This document shows, in pieces, positions 30,968-42,590 of a stretch of DNA of 64,000 nt. Source of the DNA: Scatophagus argus. Its lineage: Eukaryota; Chordata; Actinopteri; Scatophagidae. The position numbers and the translations under genes are program-made. How positions within the stretch are numbered: position 1 is the stretch's first letter; each line of letters begins with the position of its first letter. Under the pieces are notes generated by a model. That model was given only the letters and a program-made list of their open reading frames with translations, did not search any database and was not told the origin of the DNA. The stretch lies in the NCBI RefSeq assembly GCF_020382885.2, contig NC_058493.1:27968999-28032998 (forward strand). The letters are read 5' to 3'.

Positions 30968-31503
30968 CACTATATGGACAAAATTATTGGGACAGCTGCC
31001 CATCACACCACCAGGGACTTTAATGACGTCTCATTGTAAACACACAGACAGCTTTGCAGCTCTAACAGCTTCCACTCTTCTGTGAAGGCTTTCCACAACA
31101 TGTTGGAGTGTTTCTGTGGGAATTTGTGCCCATTCATGCAGTAGAGCATTTGTGAGGTCACACACTGATGTTGGACCAAAAGGCCTGGCTCACAATCTCC
31201 GTTCCAGTTCATCCCAAAGGTGTTGGATGGGGTTGAGGTCAGGACTCTGTGTGGGCCAGTCAAGTTCTTCCACACCAAACTCATCCAACCATGTCTTTAT
31301 GGAGCTTTGCTTTGTGCACTGGGGCACAGTCATGCTGGAATAGAAAAGGGCCTTCAACAAACTGTTGCCACAAAGTTGGAAGCATAGCATTGTCCAAAAT
31401 GTCTTGGTGTGCTGAAGCATTAAGATTTCCCTTCACTGGAAGTCAGGGGCTGAGCCCAAACCCTGAGGAACAGGCCCATACCAATACTTTTGTCTATATA
31501 GTG
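30968..31503 (-). mobile_element. Tc1/mariner-superfamily remnant, copy 1 (536 bp)
   Basis: The terminal inverted repeats are cactatatggacaaaatta at the left and 'ccaatacttttgtctatatagtg' at the right. TA dinucleotides flank both ends (30966-30967 and 31504-31505), the expected target duplication. On the minus strand a Tc1-like transposase C-terminus reads EELDWPTQSPDLNPIQHLWD. Downstream codons in another frame continue with AEKIP-like text (WAQIPTETLQHVVES), so the frame is broken. Kin usually have NPIE where this has NPIQ, so the catalytic third acidic residue appears lost. The N-terminal half is absent. It is non-autonomous. Confidence 0.82.
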
Positions 31504-32184
31504 TATGACAAATAATAGGAGGAATTTACAGTCCGATGTTGACACTCTTTGCATGGTTCCAGTATTTTTAAACTTAATAATTAAATGTGACTACTTTTAG
31601 CTCAGAAAAGAAATAAACAGATGATTACCTGGGAAGGCTTTCCATGGCAGCATTCATAGTGTGTCATAATGCCTTCAGACCACACTAATAAACACACATA
31701 ATCTTCTCTGATGCACTATATCCACAGTCGTAAAGCAGTACAGATGTGACTAATGCATTACGAGTTCAGGTGTTTAATTGGAGCTCTTGGCTGGTTGTAC
31801 CTGTGGATTACAGAAGATTCAGTGAAACGTCAGAAGAGCTTCAGAGCTGCTGCCGTTGCTTCTGTGAGGCTCTGAACTCTTTTCTTCCACATGATGCACC
31901 TCCACCTGGTGTTGTGATGGTGGTGGAGGTGGCTGTCGAACACGTCAAACACAAACTCTCCCACAGGTGTTCAGCCGTGTTGAGCTCAGGTGACTGAAGG
32001 CCACAGCGTACGATTCATTTTCATCCTCATCAAACCATCCAGCACCCAGCGGGTGGAGGCAGCTCCACCCTGGAAGAGAGGAGCGTGTTGGAAAGTCTCA
32101 ATACAAACATTTACAAATAAATTAATTATTACTAATCACAATAAGAAGAATTCAATGTCCATAGAATGATCCAGCCAAATGGTG
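31504..32184. other. Intergenic, no gene seen
   Basis: The sequence has ordinary composition and unsupported frames only. Confidence 0.45.
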
Positions 32185-32480
32185 AACAGAGCTGGAGCTC
32201 ATTTTGAACTGGTTGGTTTCATTCTCGATTCATCTGCTGATAATTTTCTCCATTTCTTCTGATTGATTACTCAGAGCCCAACGTGACACCAGCAGACCAA
32301 ACCTCATTAAAATGCATCAAAATTAAGCAATTTAATCTATCAGAACATCAGATAAAAATGTTTTGTGGGCAAAAATCCCAATCAGAAAAGTAACGAAAAC
32401 CTGAAGCAGTCAGATGAGGTAGTGAAGTAAAAGTACAGCAGGATACTTCTCTCTGAGATGTAGTACTTGATTACAGTGTT
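32185..32480 (+). repeat. Percomorph composite AGTA-type repeat
   Basis: It contains agctggagctcattttgaac, 'tctgctgataattttctcc', gaagtaaaagtacagcagga and ctgagatgtagtacttgatt, in the same order as the piece at 12530-12650 and the usual family tail. Confidence 0.6.
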
Positions 32481-32499
32481 TTAATCCCGTCCTGTTCCG

Positions 32500-32738
32500 T
32501 GACGAGCCGCGGGCTCTGCGGGGCTTCAGGGGTTAAAGTTGACTCGTTAATTCCCATATCTGCCACACGGGGGGCCCGGAGGAGGCTCCCTGCTGCCTGC
32601 CGCCCGCCTCCCGCTTCACTCCGCAGACTCGCTGCTTTGTTATCCCCGTCGAGCAGGAGGTCACGCAGTCCGCCCGCAGCGCACTCAGGATCCGCACACG
32701 CACCGCTTCTGTCCGCAGTCTCACGCAGAGCTGAACAC
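32500..32738 (+). promoter_or_regulatory. cd82: Probable cd82 promoter and non-coding first exon
   Basis: A GC- and CpG-rich block of about 300 bases ends in a consensus donor GTAAGT at 32739. There is no ATG-led conserved frame, so a 5' UTR exon is likely. It lies on the strand of cd82 with no other gene between. CD82 genes in vertebrates have non-coding 5' exons and a long first intron. The next acceptor used is CAG|ATCCAGCACG at 42580. The link over about 9.8 kb is inference. Confidence 0.42.
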
Positions 32739-33430
32739 GTAAGTGACCGCCGGACGCGTTTGTGTCTGCTGAAACTCGCGCTGTACACGGAAACACTTTC
32801 TCCTGATTGACGCCGTTTGAGCACGAGGCGTGTGTGGCCGCGCGGGTGATCAGGTTCACATCGATTATCCGTTCATCCGTCGGTCGGTAGTTTGTGGAAA
32901 CGGCCGCATTTTGAAGCAGTCTGGTGAGTTTCAGTGGGTGAACGGGGCTGATGATGTGGCGCCTGACTGTGGGGGTGATTTATGTGTCTGACAGCGAGGA
33001 GCTTCACCGTCAGACCTGCTGAAACACGAGCTCACCGTTTAAACTGAAAATCTTGAATTTTGCATCTTAGAGGAAACTCGCCTGAGCTTTTATCTGTGAG
33101 AGGATCTCGGATTAAAGACCAGCAGAAGCAAACGAAAACATCAGAGAGATAAGTTACAGCTTGTGTAAGTTGTTTAAAGCTTGACAGCAGTGTGCAGCTC
33201 GGGTTAAAAACTGCGCTTTGCTGAATGCAATTTGGTGCAAACAGAAAGCAAAGGTAAAGCTGCTGGACTTTGTCCCAGACCGAGTCGAGGACAGACGACA
33301 GTTCATGCGGACTCATCCAGCGTTTTTAAGGCTGTACTTGATCACTGTCATGTCCCAAAATGTTTTCAGGATTTGGTGATTTTTAAAACATTTTATTCCC
33401 ACGAGGGTGTAAACTTTGACCGGTTTGCTT

Positions 33431-33636
33431 GTGTCCCCTCGTTACTGTTTGTGTCCCCTCGTTACTGCTTGTGTCCCCTCGTTACTGCTTGTGTCCCCTC
33501 GTTACTGCTTGTGTCCCCTCGTTACTGTTTGTGTCCTCTCGTTACTGCTTGTGTCCCCTCGTTACTGCTTGTGTCCCCTCGTTACTGTTTGTGTCCCCTC
33601 GTTACTGCTTGCGTCCCCTCGTTACTGCTTGCGTCC
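33431..33636. repeat. Minisatellite, 20-bp unit, about 10 copies
   Basis: The unit is GTGTCCCCTCGTTACTGCTT, with single-base variants (GTTT, TCTC, GCGT). Because 20 is not a multiple of three, all three + frames stay open across it. This produces misleading frames of about 70-150 codons that encode the same repeated peptide. Confidence 0.95.
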
Positions 33637-34442
33637 CCGGACTGTGACCAGTTTGAGCACACTGAAATGTTTTTCTTAGTTTCAGAGGCCTAAAGAAAGC
33701 CAGCAAACGATCCTGTGTTTTGCCAGAGAAAAGGCAGAGATCAGAGGACGGTCTGAGAATGAATGTTGTGTTGAACCTGATTCCAGTGATTTGGACCATC
33801 CTGGGACACTCGAACTCTCTGAACTTTACTCGCTAAAAGTCTGCCTCGGGGATTCAGCGCTGGCTCTGGTTAAACCTCTAATTCACCAGAACATATTTAA
33901 ACAATCAGAAGAAAATAAAGAACATGTGCCGAGACAATGAAAGTTGACTGCAGTCTCAAACTGTTCGGGATGCTAAAGAAAAGCTAATGCCTGTCGTTTC
34001 TGGGCCACGACTGATTCTGTTCTGGTCGGGAGAAAACTTTTACATTTTAGAAGTTAGAACTGTGATGAAAGCAACGCGAGATCAGTTTCACGCGTCGTTG
34101 CGTTCTGGAGGTCGTCAGCTGAAGGTTTTAAGGCAACACGAGGTGCAGCCTGAACGTACTTTCATCATAGAAACATTCTGATTAGCTCTCCGTCGCCCCC
34201 TTGAGGGCTCATGTTCGTTACCGCCACCAGTGCGTGAGAGCGCGTGGTGGGCGTGGCCACCGAGGCCTCGTGCCAGCTGAGTCAGTCGCGTGGTTTGTGT
34301 TTCGGGCCCCACAGCCAACAGATAGAAATGCTCCAGGAAGCTGACTTGGTACCAGCGAATGATTGGCATTTTAAACCATCAATCAATCGCCAACGTAGTC
34401 ACATCGGTTAATCGCCTCTAAACTGAAGCCTGAGGGCGTCTT

Positions 34443-34500
34443 CCACCGCTGACCTCCACCGCTGACCTCCACCGCTGACCTCCACCGCTGACCTCCACCA
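34443..34500. repeat. Minisatellite, 13-bp unit, four copies
   Basis: The unit CCACCGCTGACCT is tandemly repeated four times with a degenerate edge. Confidence 0.9.
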
Positions 34501-34984
34501 CTCCATTTAAAGAAAAGATCAGTACTGACCCAGTGTTTGGTCAAACATGCAGCTCTTCTTCTGCGGCTATCGACTCAGCTGTGGCCCCCTTTTCCAGGCC
34601 GAGTGGGACTGTAACCGGTCTGTGATACCGATGAGGATGTGGGTCAGTGCTGGGCGTGGTAGCATCACCGTACAGTCAGCATGTCAGCCTTCTGCCCCCC
34701 CCAGAGGTCCTCCAGCGGCGGATCTTTTCCTCGACATGCGAGGCTGTAAATCCGTTCAGCTCGGCGGGTCGTGCATCTCGCTCTCTACAGCAGTGACCTT
34801 AATTACCTTTCCATGCAGCAGGAACAGAAAAGTTCGTCTTGTTGAGGGGAATCTGTTGTGCGAGTTAGCAGCTGTTAGCGGTTAAGGTTTGGACGAAGAA
34901 CCAGAATGTTTTCAGGGTCGCCTCCAGGAGCTCGGTACCAGTTTGGCTGCATTGTGGGATCTTTAACACGAGTATAACCCGACA

Positions 34985-35260
34985 CGCTGCGGTGGAAGAA
35001 GTATTTACACCCTCGACTTATGTGAAAAGTACTGATACCACGCTGTGAAAATACTCCACCACATGTACAAGTCCTGCTTTTAAACAGCAGAAGTACTCGC
35101 ACTGCAGTAACATGTTCCCTCTCAGAGTTTTACTGTTTTATCTGAGGTGTTTGGATTACTGCTGTCGCTGTTTGGGCTCATGTGAACTCCTTTGTGGAGC
35201 TTCAGGAACTGAATGTAATGCAGTAAAAACTATGACATCTGTCTGAGGTGTAGCAGTACA
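34985..35260 (+). repeat. Percomorph AGTA-type repeat
   Basis: It begins 'gcggtggaagaagtattta', continues ctgtgaaaatactccaccac and 'acaagtcctgcttttaaac', and has 'gtgtagcagtaca' further on. It is a diverged family member in + orientation. Confidence 0.6.
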
Positions 35261-35663
35261 CAAAGGTGCATCACATGGAAGTGCTAGCTGTACTGGTGAA
35301 GTGCTTGTCGAGTAATGACATCAGAGACCGCGATGGAAACGCGTCCGGGACTTCTTCGTGTTGCGTCTTCTGTGTCTAACAAAACAAATACTTCACTACA
35401 TTCCACCTGTATGACACTGAAGCATTGAGGCGGTTCTGTGCACGCAAAAATGTCAGCATCTTGTGGTTTTGTTGCTTAAACCTGAGGACAGATGGGACGT
35501 GAACCCTGGACTCTGGTGTGAGAGTCCTGCACTTCAACCCGTCTCCTTGTGCACGATTAGAGTTTGTGTCTGTGTGGTGCAGGTGAGCGTCAGGTAAATA
35601 TGATCTGCAGAGACGCGCCCAAAGCGACGCACAGGCCCATAACCTGCTCGCCCTGTTCAGAGG

Positions 35664-35682
35664 AATTACCCTGGAGGTAATT
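35664..35682. promoter_or_regulatory. Inverted AATTACC/GGTAATT pair, homeodomain-like
   Basis: Perfect 7-base arms AATTACC and GGTAATT are separated by five bases (CTGGA). TAATTA/TAATT cores are homeodomain sites, so this could be a dimer site in a cd82 intronic enhancer. No conservation data are available. Confidence 0.3.
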
Positions 35683-38499
35683 ATGGGTCAAAATGAGACT
35701 CGCTCACAGTTCACCTCCAAACATCAGCTGAAGTTGTAATGAAGTCCTGAATCGAAGAGCCTTCCGGTCTGGTATCTGCTTCACACTTCACACCTGATGT
35801 GTGTGTGGGCTGATTCGTGTCTTCAGTCGGAGCCTCAGACAGGATGTCAGACAGCTTTGACAGACAGACGCGTTATTAGTTTTAATCTATTCTTAGGATT
35901 TGTTGACAAACATCTAAAATATTTTAGTTTTTTAACACAACTTTGCCTCATGAAAGAAATGAAATTTGGTGACGTTACGATTCAAAATAGGAAATCAGGA
36001 AATCATCAGGAAATGCCTGATGAATAAACAGCTCTGTGAATCTGACCAGACGTTTAACACCGACGTGTGGCACATGTCAGTCAGCATGAAAACCTCGACT
36101 GAGGTTTGATACCCTAAAATCCCCTCATTGATCAGCAAAGGAAATCAATCAGTAACTTCAGTCAAAAGCCAGCAGGTACATTCTTCTGCTCCACAAAGTC
36201 CTCCAGACGCGACCAAACGATCCCGCACCCCTCATTTCCAATGTGATCGACAGTTTGTTTTGCTTTGGTCCACTCTGAGGGTTTGGACTGTCTGATGTTT
36301 CTTAGACAATGACTTGATTAATCAAGAAAAAGAATCAGCAGGTGAATCAGTCATGAATTGTCAGGTCAAGAAATCATCGTTTTCACTGATAGCAGAGATG
36401 CGTTTGAGTGTAAAAGGAAAAAGGAGAGTCGCTCAGATGTTTGTGTCTGCTGTTGGAAGACAGGCAGATATTTCTAACTGTTCACATGCTTCATGTTGTG
36501 AGAGCGAGTCTGAGTTGAAACAAGCAAGAGATGTGATCCACTCCAGTTTCACACCCCTCCCTCCCCCCTCCGCCTCCCCCCGTCCTCCCCTGCAGCAGCC
36601 TCGTCGTGAAAACCTGCACAGCTTGCTCCTTTCAGCTGACTGGGAACAGAGTTGTCTGGGAGGCCCGAACTGGTTTTGCCACAGAGCGGTCAAACTTTGA
36701 ATTAATCGTGGTGGGTGGGGTTCACTTACCGCCAAGCTCAGGCAGAACTTGTCTTTGTTTGGGTGACTGCCCCCCCTTTCTCCTCCAGCCGAGCACCCAC
36801 CACACTCAGTTACTTCAGGGTCGTCTCCACAGGCTTAAAATACAAACTGAGCTCGACGGCTCCGCATTCGTGTGTTTATTGAGCGAGTTTTGTAAATCCA
36901 ACCCTTCAGATTAAAATCACTGAAATTACGTTCATGTGCAAAAGCTGAACTCCTAGAAGTCCCTGGGCCTTTTTGAACCAGAGGAACCGCACTGCGAGAA
37001 CAGGGAAGGATCGTAGTCTTTAGAACCCAGTTTTCACTTCACATGTGGTTCCCTCGCCGGAACCAGAGGAGCCTTCAGTGACAGAGGTGTCCAACAGTGT
37101 ACACTTGTGGTTTATTTCAAGCCACATATTTCTGAATTGCACGCTTGTTGTATGTTTTTCATCATAGTGACAGTGTTTTTGTCCTCCCACGTCTTTTGTC
37201 AGTTTGCGTTGCTTTCCATGAGGTGCAGCTGGACCTGAAGCTCCAGGTGAGACGTGTCGGGTGTCTGTGAAAACAAGGTCTCACGGTGAGCAAAGGGCGT
37301 CGCGGCTGTCGCTGTGCAGAGGAAATGTAAGGCAGCAGCAGCCCTCCGTGTGTCGAGTTTCCCCTTTTGTTGCCGGAGAGAGAAAGGCGTCTGAAAGCTG
37401 CCATTGTTGAGCGTCGGAGGGGAGGTGGGAGGCCGAGTGTGACGGGTTGTTGTGTTGTTGACGGAGTGGCTAACATGTTCACTATATCATCTTAACAGAA
37501 AGCTTGTTTTGTTGCATTAAACCGGTCAAACAAAATGCTGCTTTAATGACTCTTTAATGGTTTCTTGTCATATTGTTCATGATAAAACTGGTGTAATTTC
37601 TAATATGATCTTTTAAAAAAGCTCGTTTTGTGACTTTCTTGTTGACGTGATGGTGTCACGCCGTAACACACACAAGCAGCTGAGCAGTTTGTTTGGTCGT
37701 GTGGTTGAGCTACAACAGATCAGACCCAGAACAAACCACAGCCACATGTAAAGTGCCAGAAGACCCAAACAGTGAACTTATTTCACCGCCTCAAGCAGAC
37801 GCTGTCCTGGCCGAGTGCGAGGAATCAGCGTTGGTCCTAAACCAAAAGCGGTTCTGAGTGTTTCTTCATCTCGAGCAGAATATCGCCGTCGCAGAGATGC
37901 GCTGACGTGTTGTGAGGTGACTTTAGGGCCTCGTCTCCCACACATCTTTTGGCCATCTTTTTCTAAACAGATCTGACTCAAAGATCTTCATATTTTGAAC
38001 CCAATCCTTAACAGGTTTCACTGCGGTTCACGCAGGTGTTCGGTAAAGCCACTGAGGGGTCCATCTTGGCTGTACGTTCCTGCGTTGCAGTTGGTTTTCC
38101 TGTGGGTGGGAAGCCAGTGAGGGATTTCGTCCTGTCTGCTGCGCTGTGGGCGACTGGTTGTTCATTTTTATGTTGCTGTTTGTGTGTAAATAAAAAACAA
38201 ACGCGACATGAAGCGAGCTGAGCTTCAGAAGTGTTTGGACTGAGAAAGGCCTCATGCTAAGCTAGCCCAGTAAGCACGTTTCCCAAAATGTGGAAATATT
38301 CCTTTAAGAGAGAACAACCTTGTTGGTTGACAAACGCCAGCAGCCCACAAGGAACAAATATTAAAGTTTAAAATGATGAAGATGTGCGACAGAAGACGCT
38401 TTCCGTCGTGTTGCTGCCGCGTGAGAAACGGCTTCACGAGGTCCAAATGGATTCGCTAAGACGAGCTGAAAAGGCCATCATTCCCCACAGGGCTGCGAC

Positions 38500-38700
38500 C
38501 ACCGTTGGTTTCATTATTGATGAGTCTTGCAGATTTTTTTCTTGATTAAGTAATTAATCGTTTAGTTTATTTGCTTTGTCTGGCCAAGAGTCTAAAACCC
38601 AAATGTTGGTTTTTCCAAAGAGCAGCAGCAGAGAAGAAGCTGAAACCTGCACATGAATTCACTGACTGATGCTGTTCACTTCTTATTCAGTCGTTTCTTA
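38500..38700 (+). repeat. Percomorph 'GATTAAT...AATCGTTTAG' repeat
   Basis: 'ggctgcgaccaccgttggtt' is followed by 'cttgattaagtaattaatcg' and tttagtttatttgctttgtc, then an 'agcagcagagaagaagctg' end. It is the same family as at 7055 and 47975, and is strongly diverged. Confidence 0.5.
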
Positions 38701-39446
38701 TTTCATATTTCAGTGTCGCTTATTGTTTCCAGCTCTGACATTTTCATTAGCATCATCAGTACCTTGAACTTATGAGCTTCTTGTTTGCTGAAACAATTAG
38801 CAGAAACTTCCCTGCTTCCAGTTTCTCATGTTGAATATTTGCAGTTTTCCTCGTATGAAAGTCTTGTGGGTTTTGGGCTTTTGTTCTGAGAAAACAAGCA
38901 TTTTAACGCCAGTTTTCTGAGGTTTTACAGAACAGATCACAAATGAGGGCAGGTTTGTGGTGGAGCAGTTGTTGTCATTTAAAGCTAACATTTTTGGATT
39001 ATTCTTCAGTGGTTTTACATCCACATCTTTTTCTACGTTGCCACATCGAGCTAACTGCAGCACGCTGTAAACAGATGTGAGGAGTTTATGGGGGATTATC
39101 TCCAACACTGGAGAAGGAAATCAGAGTGTGACATAAAGCAGCTCAGAACAAACCAAACAGAAAGTTGCTTCATGTTTACTGTGACGGATTATTTCACTGT
39201 GTGGACGGTTTTTCATCCCGGCTAAAGGAATGAAAGGCAGCACGTGGCTTCTTGTGAACATATCATCTGCAGCTGAGCGATACAGAAGCAAACGCAAAGG
39301 AGGGAAGCGCAACAGCGTGCAGCGTTGGAGGCGGGTGGACGAGTTCACACGCTGCTGAACAAACCTGCTGGAGTCGAGCTGAGGACTCAGTCAAGAAGAG
39401 CTCAGTCTCGCTCTCGTGTCAAAGTATTTTCATTGTGAGCCAGCTA

Positions 39447-39777
39447 AGAAGAAGAATCACTTTATTGACAGTATATATATTTTTACACACACACTGAATT
39501 CGTCTTCTGAATTTGACCCATCCTTAGTTGAACACACACATGCAACACCCGGCAAATTACATGCAGTGAAACACACACAGGAGCAGTGGGCAGCATCAGG
39601 CGCCCGAGGAGCATATTGGGGGGTTAAGTGCCTTGCTCAAAGGCACATCAGTCGGCTAATGGGGGGGAGCATTTTTCACATTAATCACTCCACAACCCCC
39701 AAATTTTTCCTGCCCTTCTGGTGGGGGAATCGAACCGGTGACCCTCCGATCACAAGTCGCTTCTCCAACCTCTAGGC
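39447..39777 (-). repeat. tRNA-derived SINE (interrupted at its head)
   Basis: On the minus strand an A-box-like AGCCTAGAGGTTGG (ending at 39764) is followed by a perfect B box, GGTTCGATTCC (39736-39726). About 40 bases separate the boxes, as in tRNA genes. A body and a tail ending near ctgtcaataaagtgattctt follow. The head is split by the hAT element: its outermost bases lie at 39982-39989 on the far side of that insertion. tRNA-SINEs are copied by partner LINEs from RNA polymerase III transcripts. Confidence 0.8.
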
Positions 39778-39981
39778 CAGGCATGTCAAACTAGTCCACA
39801 GGAGGGCCGGTGTGGCTGCAGGTTTTTGTGCCAACCAACCAAGAGCACACCGTTTGACCAATCAACTGTCTGAAGACGTTGATCAGTTGATTAAATGAGT
39901 CAAGTCTGGTGTGCTGCTACTTGGTTGGAAAGAAAACCTGCAGCCACACCGGCCCTCCTGTGGACCAGTTTGACATGCCTG
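39778..39981. mobile_element. hAT-type foldback MITE with perfect 8-bp target duplication
   Basis: The element runs from CAGGCATGTCAAAC to GTTTGACATGCCTG. Its terminal inverted repeats (39778-39826 and 39933-39981) are 49 bases with one mismatch, and weaker complementarity continues inward. Both sides carry CTCTAGGC (39770-39777 and 39982-39989), an exact 8-bp duplication diagnostic of hAT insertion. The 204-base length leaves no room for a transposase, so it must move with a partner's enzyme. The intact duplication suggests a fairly young insertion. Confidence 0.92.
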
Positions 39982-39989
39982 CTCTAGGC

Positions 39990-40005
39990 TGTGTGTGTGT
40001 GCGTG

Positions 40006-40074
<69 letters not shown>
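39990..40074. repeat. Long (TG)n microsatellite
   Basis: About 85 bases of TG carry three CG interruptions. It abuts the right target duplication of the hAT element and the SINE head. Confidence 0.95.
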
Positions 40075-40078
<4 letters not shown>

Positions 40079-40814
40079 GGTGACGGCTGCATCACTTCAG
40101 CACCACAGTCCACAGTGAGCTCAGTGTGGTTAACTAGGCCTCGTTTCCCTCTGACCTCTGAGCCTGGACAGACAGCCCAGTTTCAAAGTCTGTGTGAACT
40201 GGGTCAACTGGGTCCTGACGGCACAGAGCGGACCTGGCTCCGGTGCTTCTGTTTGTGTCCAAGAATCATTTTAATGACACTGTCTGAGCTGTCAGCAGCA
40301 CAGCCATGACGCTTACTGCCTTCATAACGCGCTCCAGGCCCTGCTGAAAGCCCTCAGGGGGAATAATTAGGAAAGCGTGTTTGTGTTTTTCTTCTTCGAC
40401 TTGTTGCTCATTGAGTTTGGTGTGAAGGAGCAGCTGCTGCGAATATTATCCTCCCTGTGGTTTAATATAAAAGATAATTTAAGAAATGTGTCATTTTCAA
40501 CAGTTTTAGGATAAGTAAACTAAAACATCGTGTACATTCCTGAAGCAGATGTTTTTCTGTCCATTCAGCAGCTGCAGCACAAAGTGGCTCCGTGGCACTT
40601 CAAGATCTGTTTTTAAATTTTATTGCAACCCGAAGTCCATGAATGCTTTTGACATGGTTACAACTTGAACCCTTGAAAGCATCATAACGTAATTTAACGT
40701 AGTCCGAATTTAGTCTGGTGATATTCTAGATTATTTTTATCAACAAATTCGATGAAAACACCCAAACCAAAAGTCTTATGTTTGTAGCCCAGTGACACGT
40801 TTAAACACGTACAA

Positions 40815-41135
40815 AGATGGCCGTCATGTCCCCATTTCCTCCCACTGTGCAAAAGTGAAGCTCAAATGTCCCTGACACGAGTGCTGCCATCTTGTTCTGG
40901 TGATGTCATTTGGAGCCAGAGTCGTGTTAAAACCAAACTGATCAGAAAAATGACCAGTGTGATGGGAACTGGCTAAAATCACAGAAAGTGTAAAAATTAA
41001 TTTGACATGTACTTGGCTCAAGTCCCATCTGCTAACACGGAGGGGGAGGAGCTTACGGGATGTACTGCAGCCAGACACCAGGGGGCGCCCAGATGTTTTG
41101 GTTTCACCTTTAGGAAGCTCTCATGTCAGTGTCAG
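40815..41135 (+). repeat. Percomorph dispersed repeat with CTCF-like motif
   Basis: 'tccccatttcctcccactgt' leads to ctgccatcttgttctggtga, then 'gatgtcatttggagccagagtc', and later cagggggcgcccagatgttt with 'ggaagctctcatgtcagt'. The first phrase recurs at about 51940 in cd82 intron 7, supporting a repeat. I recognise the order from other percomorph genomes. Confidence 0.6.
41076..41089 (+). promoter_or_regulatory. CTCF-like core motif
   Basis: CACCAGGGGGCGCC matches the core of the vertebrate CTCF consensus. It sits inside the dispersed repeat at 40815-41135. Motif match only. Confidence 0.45.
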
Positions 41136-41984
41136 AAGTCCAAGTGCTGGGAGACGACCCAACACATTGTTGGCTTTGATCTTCTCTTTATTCTTTAACT
41201 GAGCATCACAACGTTTTTGCTTTCACTTTTTCATTCATTGGTCTTTCCCAGCAGCGTCTCTGCTTTTCCCCTGTTCTGTGCTGTGTCAGAGGCTGACCTC
41301 GTCTTTGTTAAGGCTTCAGCCTGATCTGTTTATAGTCTGTAATACCTTCCATATGGCCTTGCTGCGACCGTTTGCCAAGATGTCTTTCCCATTGCATATT
41401 CTCCTCCCTCTGTCATCCCTGTAGGTGCCCCCCTTCACCCTCTCAACTGGCACAGGCTCTTTGTAACAGTAACCCATTTTCAGTGCTGGGAATGTGGGTC
41501 GGGTACACGGGTTCGCTGCAGGGCTTCACTGCCAGGAGGAAACATCGAGTCTGGACGCCATATTTCACCCAGATTTTCATAGATTTATTGGATGGTCAGA
41601 GTCCATTACTGTACTGAGGGGGTGAGGAGGAGGGGGAGGCCGCAGGGAGGTGGAGAGAGAGAGAGATGCTGTGTTCGCGTCCGGCTGGGTTTCCTGTGAA
41701 TATGAGCCACTGCACAGATGGAGAAAAGTCATCAGCATTTTGCTCGTGCTGAAATGGAGTTTTGGATTTGAGTTTTGTGTGTTGTATTTGCTTTGCTCAT
41801 GTCCATGACCACATCCACCAGTGCACTCAGCACTCAGTATTTACAGCAAATTGTACTTGAAGAATAAAATGTGAAAGTATTCATTATGCAGAATTTTGTT
41901 TCTGTTTCATTAGCAGAGTCTGAATGTTAAGGCTGGGTGTTACAAGCTGATAATTTGTCTGACTTCTGGAAAGTAACCACAGCT

Positions 41985-42080
41985 GTTAGATAAATGAAGT
42001 GCAGTAGAAAGTACTGCACTTCCATGAATGTAGTGGAGTGGAAGTGTACAGTAAAAATACTCAAATAAAGTACAAGTATG
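41985..42080 (+). repeat. Percomorph AGTA-type repeat tail
   Basis: gaatgtagtggagtggaagt and 'aaatactcaaataaagtaca' match the usual tail of the family. Confidence 0.65.
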
Positions 42081-42590
42081 TAGTGGCATCTGGTGTTTGT
42101 TTGGCTTGTCCCTCTGGGCTCCTGTAGAAACATGGTGGTGCAACATGGTGGACTTCCCTCCGTGTAGATGTCATGAACCACCACTGGTTTGCAGCTCTGT
42201 GCAGGTGGACATGTTTGTCTGAAATATGCAGCTTCTAATCTGTAGATATCAAAATGTTTTTCAATGGATGTCAAATTAATCTTCAAATGACTAAATAGAT
42301 TAGAATCAGATCAGACTCTCATTGCAGTAATACGGATGAACTGATTTCCTCTGGCAGTCAGAGAGGAGCATCCAGAGTGTTTGGCTTCTCCTCCTTCTGT
42401 GCTCGGGGATTGAGAGGTTGTGATTGTACTGGTTTTGTGGGTGTAATCCTGGAGGATTTGAGTCCCCCCCCCCAAGTCCGGCTCATGATCATCCAGGCCA
42501 GCTTAGCCGCAGAGGTCTGCGGTTCTGTTGCATCTGTCACCACTCGTTCACATTGCGGCTGTCTTGTCTCGTGTTCGCAGATCCAGCACG

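Larger units (their letters stand above)
32739..42580 (+). other. cd82: Probable first intron of cd82, repeat-rich
   Basis: No independent gene is seen. It holds the 20-base and 13-base minisatellites, an AGTA-type repeat, a homeobox-like inverted repeat, a tRNA-SINE with a hAT insertion and a further percomorph repeat, each listed separately. Confidence 0.4.

Noticed and set aside
31003-31515. Several 75-95-codon frames
   Set aside because: They are shadows of the Tc1/mariner remnant in wrong frames. The same frames recur at 60311-60910 for the same reason.
33232-33693. 153-codon open frame and two companions
   Set aside because: All are produced by the 20-bp minisatellite. The peptide is the same repeat in every frame.
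39883-40309. Thr-His and Cys-Val rich frames
   Set aside because: Translation of the TG/CA microsatellite.
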